Below, piece by piece: positions 25,216 to 32,593 of a DNA stretch of 32,593 nucleotides; within the stretch, counting starts at the first letter, position 1, and the number at the start of each line of letters is the position of its first letter. A model generated the notes under the pieces. It searched no databases. It worked only from the letters and a program-made list of their open reading frames with translations, and was not told where the DNA came from. Source of the stretch: Roseovarius gahaiensis (GTDB lineage Bacteria; Pseudomonadota; Alphaproteobacteria; Rhodobacterales; Rhodobacteraceae); the NCBI RefSeq assembly GCF_011601345.1, contig NZ_JAAORB010000034.1, positions 1-32,593 of the forward strand, read 5' to 3'. The translations under genes were made by a program, and so were the position numbers.

Positions 25216-25824
25216 ATGACCGATGACAGCGACCGCCACGCCGCCAAAATGGCCAAGAAAAAGGCCGCCCGAGACAAGATCATGGCCACCAAGACCGATG
25301 AAAAGGGTCTGATCATCGTGCATACCGGCAAGGGCAAGGGCAAATCCAGCGCGGCCTTCGGAATGATCTTTCGCTGTATTGCCCATGACATGAAATGCGC
25401 CGTTGTGCAGTTCATCAAAGGCGGGATGAGCACCGGTGAGCGGGACATGATCCTGTCCAAATTCTCGGACACCTGCAGCTTTCACACCATGGGCGAAGGC
25501 TTTACCTGGGAAACCCAAGACCGCGACCGCGATATCGAAATGGCGCAGGCGGCTTGGGAAAAAGCCAAGCAGTTGATCCGCGACGAAACCAACAAGATGG
25601 TGTTGCTGGACGAGATCAACATCGCCCTGCGCTATGATTATCTGGACATTAACGAGGTGGTGCAGTTTCTAGCCGAAGAAAAACCGCACATGACCCATGT
25701 TGTCCTGACCGGGCGCAATGCCAAGGACGAGCTGATCGAAATCGCCGATCTGGTGACCGAGATGGAGCTGGTCAAACACCCCTTCCGCGCCGGAATTAAG
25801 GCCCAGATCGGGGTGGAATTCTGA
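25216..25824 (+). CDS. cobO: Cob(I)yrinic acid a,c-diamide adenosyltransferase (CobO/BtuR)
   Basis: A cytoplasmic corrinoid adenosyltransferase (202 aa) that adds the 5'-deoxyadenosyl group from ATP to cobalt in the aerobic pathway, and salvages corrinoids. The P-loop GKGKGKSSAAFG sits near residue 40. Also visible are AVVQFIKGGMSTGERDM, GEGFTWETQDRDRD, MVLLDEINIALRYDYLD (Walker B-like) and VVLTGRNAKDELIEIADLVT. The start at 25216 fits homologues (MTDDSDRHAAKMAKKKAARD); an earlier in-frame start would overlap lrgB. It belongs to the same pathway as cobC, cobD, cobW and cobN in this window. Confidence 0.95.
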   Translation: MTDDSDRHAAKMAKKKAARDKIMATKTDEKGLIIVHTGKGKGKSSAAFGMIFRCIAHDMKCAVVQFIKGGMSTGERDMILSKFSDTCSFHTMGEGFTWETQDRDRDIEMAQAAWEKAKQLIRDETNKMVLLDEINIALRYDYLDINEVVQFLAEEKPHMTHVVLTGRNAKDELIEIADLVTEMELVKHPFRAGIKAQIGVEF

Positions 25825-25847
25825 ACAAAATCCTAGGGCTGCGTGAT

Positions 25848-25876
25848 TGCGTGGAACAAACGTTCCGTTCCACGCA
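25848..25876. promoter_or_regulatory. Perfect 10-bp inverted repeat between cobO and the SBP56 gene
   Basis: TGCGTGGAAC (25848-25857) and GTTCCACGCA (25867-25876) flank a 9-base spacer AAACGTTCC, which itself contains another GTTCC-like half site. Only a weak T-run follows (CATCTTTAAC). It could be a weak terminator for cobO or an operator for the SBP56 operon starting at 25985. Confidence 0.5.
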
Positions 25877-25984
25877 CATCTTTAACGCGAAAATTCATTT
25901 GTCAGACATTTAATTCTGTGAGACGCTTTGACGCAGGGGCAAAGCCCAACAAAAAGGGTGCCCCCTTCAAGGGAGGAATTTCAC

Positions 25985-27385
25985 ATGAATTTAAGACCCG
26001 ATCCAACATTTCACGCGACACCGAAACTGGCGATGGAGGCCCCGGCAGAAACGCTGGCCTTTACCCTGATGCTCAGCCCGGACGGAAGCCAGCCTGACGG
26101 TTTGGCGGTGGTTGATGTCGACCCCAAATCGAAAAGCTACGGCCAGATCGTGCATCAGGTGATCATGCCCAACACAGGCGACGAGTTTCACCATTTCGGC
26201 TGGAACGCGTGTTCGTCGGCGCTATCGCCCCTGACCGGCCACGCCTTTCTAGAGCGGCGCTATCTGATCATTCCCGGCATCCGGTCCAGCCGCATTTATA
26301 TCATTGACGTCAAAGAACCGCTTGAAGCCAAGATTCACAAGATCATCGAACCGGAAGAAGTGTTTGCGAAAACCGGCTATTCCCGGCCCCACACCATTCA
26401 TTGCGGCCCCGAGGGGATCTACGTGTCAACCCTAGGCGGTGGCGGCGAGGATGGCACCGATGGCCCGCCGGGCATGTTCATCATGGATTGCGAAACCTTC
26501 GACATTCTTGGCCGCTACGAAATGGACCGGGGCGTGCAGGACAAACAGTATGATTTCTGGTGGAACCTGCCACGCAACTACATGGTCAGTTCCGAATGGG
26601 GTCTGCCGCCGCAATATGAAAACGGCATCGTCCCCGAAGACCTGCTGGCCAACAAATATGGTCACAGCATCCATTTCTGGGATTTACGGGCGCGCAAGAA
26701 TATCCAGACAATCGACCTTGGCGAAAATCACCAGATGGCTTTGGAAATCCGCCCCGCCCACGACCCGGCCAAGGAATACGGGTTTTGCGGTGTGGTTGTG
26801 GACACGCAAACACTGGAAGGATCAATCTGGACGTGGTGGCGCAAGGAAGACGGCACATTCGACGCCAAGAAAACCGCCACCATTCCGCCCCAACCGGCGG
26901 CGGCGGATGATCTGCCCCCGCTGCTGAAAGGGTTCGAGGCGGTGCCGCCTTTGGTCACCGATATCGACCTGAGTCTTGATGACAAATACCTCTATGTTGC
27001 CTGCTGGGGCACCGGCGAGATGCGCCAATACGATGTCACCGACCCGATGAACCCGACGCTTGCGGGCAAGGTCGAATTGGGTGGCGTTGTGGCCGATACC
27101 AAGCACCCCAATGGCGGCGATTTCGCCTTTGGCCCGCAGATGGTGGAAATCAGCCGCGATGGCAAACGGGTGTATTGGACAAATTCGCTATATTCTTCGT
27201 GGGACGATCAGTTTTATCCCGGTGACGAAGGCGGTCAGATGGTCATGGCCCATGTCGGCAAGGATGGCGGTCTGACGCTTGACCCTGATTTCTACATCGA
27301 CTTCCCAAAGGGCTATCGCGCGCATCAGATCCGGCTGGAAGGCGGGGACTGCTCGACCGACAGTTTCTGCTACCCCTCCGTCTGA
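25985..27385 (+). CDS. SBP56 family protein: selenium-binding protein / methanethiol oxidase
   Basis: A soluble seven-bladed beta-propeller protein (466 aa, family-typical length) of the SBP56/SELENBP1 group. Bacterial and human members oxidise methanethiol to formaldehyde, sulfide and hydrogen peroxide, with copper at the active site. Family segments are GDEFHHFGWNACSSALS, where C76 matches the Se/thiol-binding cysteine of the human CSSC motif but the second cysteine is Ala, then YSRPHTIHCGPEGIYVSTLG, SEWGLPPQYENG and GGDFAFGPQMVEISRDGKRV. No signal peptide is visible, so it appears cytoplasmic. The ATG at 25985 has GGAGG eight bases upstream; a longer in-frame start at 25928 is less likely. 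A membrane-protein gene follows after three bases. In a roseobacter, methanethiol from DMSP breakdown is a natural substrate. Confidence 0.9.
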   Translation: MNLRPDPTFHATPKLAMEAPAETLAFTLMLSPDGSQPDGLAVVDVDPKSKSYGQIVHQVIMPNTGDEFHHFGWNACSSALSPLTGHAFLERRYLIIPGIRSSRIYIIDVKEPLEAKIHKIIEPEEVFAKTGYSRPHTIHCGPEGIYVSTLGGGGEDGTDGPPGMFIMDCETFDILGRYEMDRGVQDKQYDFWWNLPRNYMVSSEWGLPPQYENGIVPEDLLANKYGHSIHFWDLRARKNIQTIDLGENHQMALEIRPAHDPAKEYGFCGVVVDTQTLEGSIWTWWRKEDGTFDAKKTATIPPQPAAADDLPPLLKGFEAVPPLVTDIDLSLDDKYLYVACWGTGEMRQYDVTDPMNPTLAGKVELGGVVADTKHPNGGDFAFGPQMVEISRDGKRVYWTNSLYSSWDDQFYPGDEGGQMVMAHVGKDGGLTLDPDFYIDFPKGYRAHQIRLEGGDCSTDSFCYPSV

Positions 27386-27388
27386 CGT

Positions 27389-28048
27389 ATGGAGGATGCA
27401 AATACCGCAACGGCCCTTTGGGGGGCCGTTGTGGCCTCGGGCATATATCACGGCGTCAACCCCGGCATGGGATGGCCGCTGGCCGTCTCTGCCGCGCTGA
27501 TGGAGCGTGGAACCGGCGCGCTTTACAAGGCGCTTCTGGCGCTTGCAGCCGGGCATCTTCTGGCCATGGCGGTGGTGCTGTTTCCGTTTTCGCTGATGGT
27601 GACGCTTGTAGAATGGCAGTACCAACTGCGGGTCGGCGCTGCGCTGCTGGTCATCGGGTTGGGGGTGTATCTGCTGATCAACCGGCGCCATCCGCGTTTT
27701 CTGGCACGTGTGCCGCCATCACGGCTGGCGCTGTGGTCGTTTCTGGCCGCCATGGCGCATGGCGCGGGGCTGATGCTGGTGCCTATCTATCTTGGCATTT
27801 GCGCCACGGCGGAACAGGATATGGGCCATGCAGCGGCGGCCAGCTTGATGGCGGGCGACGCGGGCCGCGCGGTGGGCGTGGCCGTGGTGCATACCTTGGC
27901 TATGGCCGGCTCGGGCGGGGCGGTGGCGATGGGGGTATATCACTGGCTGGGGCTGACATTTCTCAAGAAAAGCTGGTTCAACCTTGATACCGTCTGGGCC
28001 GTTAGCCTGATCGTTGTCGGCGGCGTTGCCTTGGCGTTGCCGCATTAA
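27389..28048 (+). CDS. Polytopic membrane protein coupled to SBP56, unknown function
   Basis: 219 aa with about six hydrophobic segments. I cannot name the family. Striking features are histidines inside or at the edges of membrane segments: YHGVNPGMGWPLAVS (H21), LALAAGHLLAM (H56) and FLAAMAHGAGLMLVP (H124), plus NRRHPRF in a loop. Such residues recall metal carriers of the NiCoT, UreH and HupE groups, but no diagnostic motif of those is present. The ATG follows the SBP56 stop after three bases with no ribosome site of its own, so translation is probably coupled. A role in supplying copper to SBP56, or in exporting one of its products, is possible and is inference. Confidence 0.75.
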   Translation: MEDANTATALWGAVVASGIYHGVNPGMGWPLAVSAALMERGTGALYKALLALAAGHLLAMAVVLFPFSLMVTLVEWQYQLRVGAALLVIGLGVYLLINRRHPRFLARVPPSRLALWSFLAAMAHGAGLMLVPIYLGICATAEQDMGHAAAASLMAGDAGRAVGVAVVHTLAMAGSGGAVAMGVYHWLGLTFLKKSWFNLDTVWAVSLIVVGGVALALPH

Positions 28049-28151
28049 CGGGCAGTCCCCCCTCAACGCGCATTGACGCCGCAATTTCTGCGCACCAAGC
28101 AAATGTGGTATGCAAAGCGATCCAATGCTGGACTTGCCGGGGTGCACCGCT

Positions 28152-28168
28152 GGTCATATGATCTGACC
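28152..28168. promoter_or_regulatory. Possible GntR-type operator upstream of the regulator gene
   Basis: GGTCA-tatgatc-TGACC, a symmetric pair 20 bases upstream of the regulator ATG. TGGTC and GACC half sites are typical for FadR-type GntR proteins, so autoregulation is plausible. Confidence 0.4.
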
Positions 28169-28187
28169 GGTTACAACAGGATGCCCC

Positions 28188-28955
28188 ATGCCGTTTGAAA
28201 GAGTCACGCCAGAAAAGCTGTCTACTGCCGTCACACGGCAGATAGAAAAACTGATCCTTCGCGGCATTCTGCGCCCCGGTGAACGGCTCCCGTCCGAGCG
28301 CGAGTTGGCCGACCGTTTGGGCGTGTCGCGCCCGTCACTGCGCGAAGCAGTGGCCGAATTGCAGGACAAGGGGCTTTTGTCGACCCGCGCAGGCGCAGGC
28401 ATTTTCGTGGCCGATGTGTTGGGCAGTTCGTTTTCACCCGCGCTGATCCGCTTGTTCGCAGATCATGATGAAGCGGTGTTCGACTACATCGCCTTTCGCC
28501 GTGATTTGGAAGGGTTGGCCGCTGAACGGGCCGCGCGGCTCGCCTCGGATACCGACCTGAAGGTGATTCAGGCCGTATTCGACAAAATGGAAACCGCGCA
28601 CAACAAGCCCAATCCCAATGACGAAGCCCGCCTTGATGCAGAATTTCACATGGGCATTATCGAGGCCAGCCATAACGTCGTGATGCTGCACATGATGCGT
28701 TCGATGTTCGAATTGTTACAGCAAGGTGTCTTCTACAATCGGCAAGTGATGTTCAAACAACGCACCACGCGCGGCGCGTTGCTGGATCAACACAGGGCGA
28801 TCAATACCGCGCTTCAGGCCCGTGATGCCAAAGGCGCGCGCGCGGCTGTGATCGCACATCTGGATTATGTCGAAAAATCCCTTGCCGATCAGCAAAAAGC
28901 CGAGCGCAACGAATCCATTGCGCGGCAACGCTTCGACCACGAAAAATCGCGCTGA
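28188..28955 (+). CDS. GntR family transcriptional regulator, FadR/FCD subgroup
   Basis: A DNA-binding regulator (255 aa). The N-terminal winged helix-turn-helix (about residues 8-75) reads LRPGERLPSERELADRLGVS and RPSLREAVAELQDKGLLSTR. The C-terminal FCD domain (about 95-235) keeps the metal- and ligand-binding residues: DAEFH (Asp-x3-His), LLDQHRAI and VIAHLDYV. Members respond to small carboxylates or similar metabolites. It lies 155 bases upstream of preT on the same strand, so control of pyrimidine reduction, perhaps by dihydropyrimidine or beta-alanine-type products, is the natural guess. No terminator was seen after it, but preT has its own predicted promoter. Confidence 0.88.
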   Translation: MPFERVTPEKLSTAVTRQIEKLILRGILRPGERLPSERELADRLGVSRPSLREAVAELQDKGLLSTRAGAGIFVADVLGSSFSPALIRLFADHDEAVFDYIAFRRDLEGLAAERAARLASDTDLKVIQAVFDKMETAHNKPNPNDEARLDAEFHMGIIEASHNVVMLHMMRSMFELLQQGVFYNRQVMFKQRTTRGALLDQHRAINTALQARDAKGARAAVIAHLDYVEKSLADQQKAERNESIARQRFDHEKSR

Positions 28956-29050
28956 CAGCCAAAGCAACTACATCCAATTCATTGAAATTCATGCGCTGAG
29001 GCCGCCAAGGCCCTGCAAAACAATTATATTTTTCGCTGAATTTTTACCGT

Positions 29051-29078
29051 TTGATAAAATTAAAATCCGTGGAATACT
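29051..29078 (+). promoter_or_regulatory. Predicted promoter of preT-preA
   Basis: TTGATA (29051-29056), a 16-base spacer and AATACT (29073-29078) with a TG extension, in an AT-rich stretch (29021-29090) 30 bases before the GTG start. The symmetric TTTTACCGTTTGATAAAA (29042-29059) overlaps the -35 and could be the operator of the neighbouring GntR protein. Confidence 0.5.
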
Positions 29079-29110
29079 ACCTCCTATAAAGACAACACAG
29101 GGAGGCCCTC

Positions 29111-30433
29111 GTGAGTGACACCACATTGACCCCGGGTATCAAAGCCGGGCGGCTGGATGCAGCCGCCTATGACGAGAATTTTGGTGATCTGCATCCGCGT
29201 CTTGATGATCATGAAGTACTGGTCGCGGCGGATCGGTGTTATTTCTGCCATGACGCCCCTTGCATCACCGCCTGTCCTACGGAAATCGACATTCCGCTGT
29301 TCATCCGGCAGATCGCCACCGGCACCGCCGAAGCAGCGGCGGAAACCATCTTGGATCAGAACATACTGGGCGGTATGTGCGCGCGGGTCTGCCCCACGGA
29401 AACGCTGTGCGAACAGGCCTGCGTGCGCGAAGCCGCCGAAGGCAAGCCAGTGCTGATCGGGCAGTTGCAACGCTACGCAACTGACACGCTGATGGAGCAA
29501 GGCAAACACCCCTTTGCGCGCGCCGTGCGGACAGGCAAACAGGTGGCGGTTGTCGGGGCCGGACCGGCCGGGCTGGCCTGCGCCCACCGTCTGGCCATGC
29601 ATGGCCATGACGTCACCATCTATGACGCGCGCCAAAAACCCGGCGGGCTGAACGAATACGGCATCGCGGCCTACAAATCGGTCGACGGCTTCGCCGAGCG
29701 CGAGGTTGATTGGCTATTGCAAATCGGCGGGATCACGATCGAAACCGGCAAAAGCCTTGGCAGCGACCTGACACTTGACCAACTCAAGGCCAGCCACGAT
29801 GCGGTGTTTCTTGGCCTTGGCCTTGGTGGTGTCAACGCGCTTGGGCTTGAGGCCGAGGACAAGGACGGCATCGAAAACGCGGTGGATTTCATCGCCGACC
29901 TTAGGCAAGCCCGCGATTTGGCCAAGCTGCCGGTTGGCCGCGATGTCGTGGTCATCGGCGGTGGCATGACGGCTGTCGATGCCGCCGTTCAAGCCAAACT
30001 GCTGGGCGCGCTGAATGTCAGCCTTGTCTATCGCCGCGGGCGTGACCGGATGAACGCCAGCGTATTCGAACAAGATCTGGCCGCGTCCAAAGGCGTGCGG
30101 ATTATCACCAATGCCCAACCGGTGGCCATCCATGGCAACGGCGCGGTGCGCGAGATCGAGTTTGAATATACCGACGACAGCCTGACGCCCACGGGCCAAA
30201 CATTCCGCTTGGCTGCCGATCAGGTCTTCAAGGCCATCGGCCAGACGTTGCAAGGCGATGGCCTGCCCAAACTGGAGGGGCGCAAGATCGCCGTTACGGG
30301 CGCAGGCCGCACAAGCGTGGCCGGGATTTGGGCCGGGGGCGATTGCGCAGCGGGTGGCGATGACCTGACCGTGACCGCCGTCGCCGAAGGCCGCGACGCC
30401 GCAGAAGACATTCACAGCAGCCTGATGGGCTGA
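29111..30433 (+). CDS. preT: NAD(P)-dependent dihydropyrimidine dehydrogenase subunit PreT
   Basis: The flavoprotein subunit (440 aa) that passes electrons from NAD(P)H to PreA for reduction of uracil and thymine. The N-terminal Fer4_20 region holds the iron-sulfur cysteines C43, C46, C51, C55 (CYFCHDAPCITACP) and a second set in CARVCPTETLCEQAC. FAD binding is at VVGAGPAGLACAHRLAMHG and NAD(P)H binding at VVVIGGGMTAVDAAVQA. The same fold occurs in the small subunit of glutamate synthase, but the adjacent preA decides the assignment. The start is GTG at 29111 with GGGAGG eight bases upstream. It lies 29 bases upstream of preA on the same strand and follows the GntR regulator gene. Confidence 0.92.
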   Translation: MSDTTLTPGIKAGRLDAAAYDENFGDLHPRLDDHEVLVAADRCYFCHDAPCITACPTEIDIPLFIRQIATGTAEAAAETILDQNILGGMCARVCPTETLCEQACVREAAEGKPVLIGQLQRYATDTLMEQGKHPFARAVRTGKQVAVVGAGPAGLACAHRLAMHGHDVTIYDARQKPGGLNEYGIAAYKSVDGFAEREVDWLLQIGGITIETGKSLGSDLTLDQLKASHDAVFLGLGLGGVNALGLEAEDKDGIENAVDFIADLRQARDLAKLPVGRDVVVIGGGMTAVDAAVQAKLLGALNVSLVYRRGRDRMNASVFEQDLAASKGVRIITNAQPVAIHGNGAVREIEFEYTDDSLTPTGQTFRLAADQVFKAIGQTLQGDGLPKLEGRKIAVTGAGRTSVAGIWAGGDCAAGGDDLTVTAVAEGRDAAEDIHSSLMG

Positions 30434-30462
30434 GGCTTAGATAAAACAGGGAGATCAGCGAC

Positions 30463-31767
30463 ATGGCCAATCTCGAATCCAACTTCATCGGAATCAAATC
30501 CCCAAACCCGTTCTGGCTGGCCTCGGCCCCGCCCACGGACAAGGAATACAATGTCCGCCGTGCCTTTGATGCCGGTTGGGGCGGTGTGGTGTGGAAAACA
30601 CTGGGCGAAGACGGCCCACCGGTCGTCAATGTCAACGGGCCGCGCTACGGCGCAATCTGGGGCGCCGACCGCCGCCTGTTGGGGCTGAACAACATCGAGT
30701 TGATCACCGACCGTCCGTTGCAAACCAACCTTGACGAAATGACCCGCGTCAAACGCGATTATCCAGACCATGCGCTGATCGCCAGCCTGATGGTGCCGGT
30801 GGATGAAGACAGCTGGAAAGACATCCTGTCGCGGGTGATCGACACCGGCTGCGACGGGGTCGAGCTGAATTTCGGCTGCCCCCACGGGATGAGCGAACGC
30901 GGCATGGGCAGCGCCGTGGGACAAGTGCCGGATTATGTGCAGATGGTGACCGAATGGTGCAAGAAACATTCAAACCTTCCGGTGATCGTCAAACTGACGC
31001 CCAACATCGCCGACATCCGCAAACCTGCGCAGGCCGCCAAGGATGGTGGCGCGGATGCGGTCAGCCTGATCAACACGATCAATTCGATCACCTCGGTCGA
31101 TCTGGACCTGTTCGCGCCGCAACCCACGATCGATGGACTAGGCGCGCATGGCGGCTATTGCGGCCCGGCGGTCAAACCAATCGCGCTGAACATGGTGGCC
31201 GAGATTGCCCGAACGCCCGAGCTTGCGGGCCTGCCGATCTCGGGCATTGGCGGCGTCACCACATGGCGTGACGCGGCTGAATTCATGGCGCTTGGGGCCG
31301 GCAACGTGCAGGTTTGCACTGCGGCGATGACCTATGGCTTCAAGATCGTGGAGGAAATGATCTCAGGTCTGTCGCAATACATGGATGAAAAAGGGTTCAC
31401 CACGGTCGATGAACTGGTTGGCCGCGCGGTGCCCAATGTCGTCAACTGGCAGGATTTGAACCTCAACTACGTCACCAAGGCGCGCATTGATCAAGACGCC
31501 TGCATCAAATGTGGCCGGTGTTTTGCCGCGTGCGAAGACACCAGCCATCAGGCGATTTCCATGTCAGAGGACAGGGTATTCGATGTGATCGACGCCGAAT
31601 GCGTCGCCTGTAACCTGTGCGTCAATGTCTGCCCGGTCGAAGACTGCATCACCATGGAGCGCCTGCCCGAGGGTGACGTGGACCCGCGCACCGGCAAGAC
31701 CGTCAGCGATGATTACGCCAATTGGACAACGCACCCCAACAACCCAATGAAATGCGCCGCTGAATAG
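30463..31767 (+). CDS. preA: NAD-dependent dihydropyrimidine dehydrogenase subunit PreA
   Basis: The FMN and iron-sulfur subunit (434 aa) that reduces uracil or thymine to the 5,6-dihydro form, which the hydantoinase at 125 then opens. The FMN TIM barrel covers about residues 5-310, with the active-site cysteine in ELNFGCPHGMSERGMGSA. The substrate loop contains NTINSITSVDLD and PISGIGGVTTWRDA. A C-terminal 2x[4Fe-4S] domain follows: CIKCGRCFAAC and CVACNLCVNVCPVEDC. The ATG at 30463 has GGGAGATC upstream. It forms an operon with preT. It closely resembles the C-terminal half of mammalian DPYD. Confidence 0.95.
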   Translation: MANLESNFIGIKSPNPFWLASAPPTDKEYNVRRAFDAGWGGVVWKTLGEDGPPVVNVNGPRYGAIWGADRRLLGLNNIELITDRPLQTNLDEMTRVKRDYPDHALIASLMVPVDEDSWKDILSRVIDTGCDGVELNFGCPHGMSERGMGSAVGQVPDYVQMVTEWCKKHSNLPVIVKLTPNIADIRKPAQAAKDGGADAVSLINTINSITSVDLDLFAPQPTIDGLGAHGGYCGPAVKPIALNMVAEIARTPELAGLPISGIGGVTTWRDAAEFMALGAGNVQVCTAAMTYGFKIVEEMISGLSQYMDEKGFTTVDELVGRAVPNVVNWQDLNLNYVTKARIDQDACIKCGRCFAACEDTSHQAISMSEDRVFDVIDAECVACNLCVNVCPVEDCITMERLPEGDVDPRTGKTVSDDYANWTTHPNNPMKCAAE

Positions 31768-31897
31768 TCCTCCGCCAGACACGGCATGGCCGCCTATCAG
31801 CACTGCTGGCTTGCCAAGACGGTTCGATCCGTGCAGGTCATGACCCGACCGAAGGATATGACCGAAAGACAGGAGCGGCAGTGACAAGGCGGCTAGC

Positions 31898-32521
31898 ATG
31901 ATCTGGGTGGCACTTGCCGTATTGGCCGGGCTGGCAGGGCTGTGGCTTTGGGTCACGGCGCGGTACATGGTGCGGGCCACAGATGGCCCGCGCATTCCCC
32001 CGCGCCCCGGCACGGCGCTGTTGCTGATCGAAACCCAACAGGCGTTCTGGAGCGAGGCCCATCACGATGCCGCAACCCGCATGCGAGTTGAGGCCGCGAT
32101 TGCCCGCGAGGTCGAATTGGCCCGACACAAAGATCAACCCGTGATCGCGCTCAGGCAGGAATGGCGCGGACTGGCACCGCGCCTGATCGCCTGCACAACC
32201 CGGCACGGCGCACCGTTACGGGGCGGGCCGGATACTGGGCTGGCCGCCCCCTTCCAAGGCATGGCCGATCACGTGATCGTCAAGCCCGTCGAAGACGGGT
32301 TTGAAACCGGCGCGTTGGACCAATTGCTTGAGGTGTTGCACGTGGGCCAGCTTAAACTGGTCGGGCGGGACGGCATAGACGCGGTCGCGCGCACGGCGCA
32401 GGCGGGCTTGAACCGGGGCTATGCCATCACCCTGGTCCGCGACGCCATAGCGACCAAAGATGCGCAGGCGTTCAAAGCGGTAGAGGAGGCCCTGACCAGC
32501 CAAGGCGCACGCATCGGTTAG
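31898..32521 (+). CDS. Membrane-anchored isochorismatase-like protein with degenerate active site
   Basis: 207 aa: one N-terminal membrane helix (residues 2-24), then a cysteine-hydrolase (isochorismatase) domain. The usual Asp of the triad is Glu in LLLIETQQAFW. The Lys is kept in HVIVKPVEDGFETGALDQLL. The nucleophilic Cys position is Ala in LVGRDGIDAVARTAQAG. Catalysis by the family mechanism is therefore unlikely; a binding or scaffold role is possible. The TAG stop is made where TA meets the G of the insertion sequence, so the native C-terminus may have been longer. It lies 130 bases after preA with no evident shared function. Confidence 0.7.
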   Translation: MIWVALAVLAGLAGLWLWVTARYMVRATDGPRIPPRPGTALLLIETQQAFWSEAHHDAATRMRVEAAIAREVELARHKDQPVIALRQEWRGLAPRLIACTTRHGAPLRGGPDTGLAAPFQGMADHVIVKPVEDGFETGALDQLLEVLHVGQLKLVGRDGIDAVARTAQAGLNRGYAITLVRDAIATKDAQAFKAVEEALTSQGARIG

Positions 32522-32593
32522 AGCGTGTCGCGTTTAATCGGTTTTGTATCCTGCTGCCTTGAAGAAGTTGTAGCATTCCTCGTCGGTGAAGAG
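32521..32593. mobile_element. Edge of an insertion sequence, probably IS630 family (partial)
   Basis: From 32521 the sequence begins GAGCGTGTCGCG directly after a TA dinucleotide, the target that IS630 elements duplicate. It contains the end of a transposase-like frame reading leftward. The element continues beyond the window, so its other end and its inverted repeat cannot be checked here. Confidence 0.6.
32534..32593 (-). CDS. C-terminal end of a transposase, probably IS630 type (partial)
   Basis: The last 19 codons, LFTDEECYNFFKAAGYKTD, followed by TAA. The ending with an Asn-x-Phe and Ala-Gly-Tyr pattern is typical for IS630-family DDE transposases of alphaproteobacteria. No catalytic residue is within the window, so the family call rests on this tail and on the TA at the junction. 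Confidence 0.55.
   Translation of the reverse strand, partial: LFTDEECYNFFKAAGYKTD

Overview
The window looks like chromosome of a marine alphaproteobacterium of the Rhodobacteraceae (Roseobacter group). This is inferred from the gene families: aerobic-type CobN/CobW/CobO cobalamin genes, a Rhodobacter-like SMC, SBP56 and PreT/PreA. GC is high, overlapping ATGA starts are frequent, and GC-rich intergenic palindromes recur. I see no rRNA, tRNA, CRISPR array or prophage.

Layout. (1) 1-5490: the end of an unidentified gene, a dihydropyrimidinase/D-hydantoinase, and a NitT/TauT-type ABC importer (ATPase, two permeases, NMT1/THI5-like binding protein) closed by a strong terminator. (2) 5687-7569: a D,D-carboxypeptidase with a SPOR domain, and opposite it a single-domain receiver that lacks the phospho-acceptor aspartate. 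(3) 7766-9996: DUF1636, threonine-phosphate decarboxylase and adenosylcobinamide-phosphate synthase, a tight cobalamin operon. (4) 10033-15717: an MltB-type lytic transglycosylase, then on the minus strand a lipoprotein with a possible Cys-His-Asp triad and the condensin SMC; an orphan plus-strand terminator and a possible very small membrane ORF lie between these two. (5) 15998-21930: promoter, cobalamin riboswitch, HupE-type cobalt transporter, CobW and the CobN cobaltochelatase subunit. (6) 21952-25824: a small lipoprotein, a TDT/TsoY-like membrane protein behind an SqrR/BigR-type operator, a 0.33-kb non-coding segment bounded by repeats, LrgA/LrgB and CobO. (7) 25848-28048: a perfect inverted repeat, SBP56/methanethiol oxidase and a polytopic membrane protein with intramembrane histidines. 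(8) 28152-32593: a FadR-type GntR regulator, PreT and PreA, a membrane-anchored degenerate isochorismatase-like protein, and the edge of an insertion sequence whose transposase is probably of the IS630 family.

How it fits together. PreT/PreA would reduce uracil and thymine to dihydropyrimidines, and the hydantoinase opens the ring. The two halves of this reductive pathway are about 22 kb apart here, with an IS at the right edge. The ABC importer probably brings in a pyrimidine or related ring. Cobalt import (HupE), cobalt delivery (CobW), insertion (CobN), adenylation (CobO) and lower-arm attachment (CobC/CobD) form a second theme, with vitamin B12 feedback through the riboswitch. A third, weaker theme is volatile or reactive sulfur: a persulfide-type operator in front of the TsoY-like gene, and a methanethiol oxidase.

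Most promising for novelty: the SqrR-type operator with the TsoY-like gene, the SBP56-linked membrane protein, the lipoprotein with the possible triad, two pseudo-enzyme-like proteins (receiver and isochorismatase), the orphan terminator, and the repeated intergenic palindromes.
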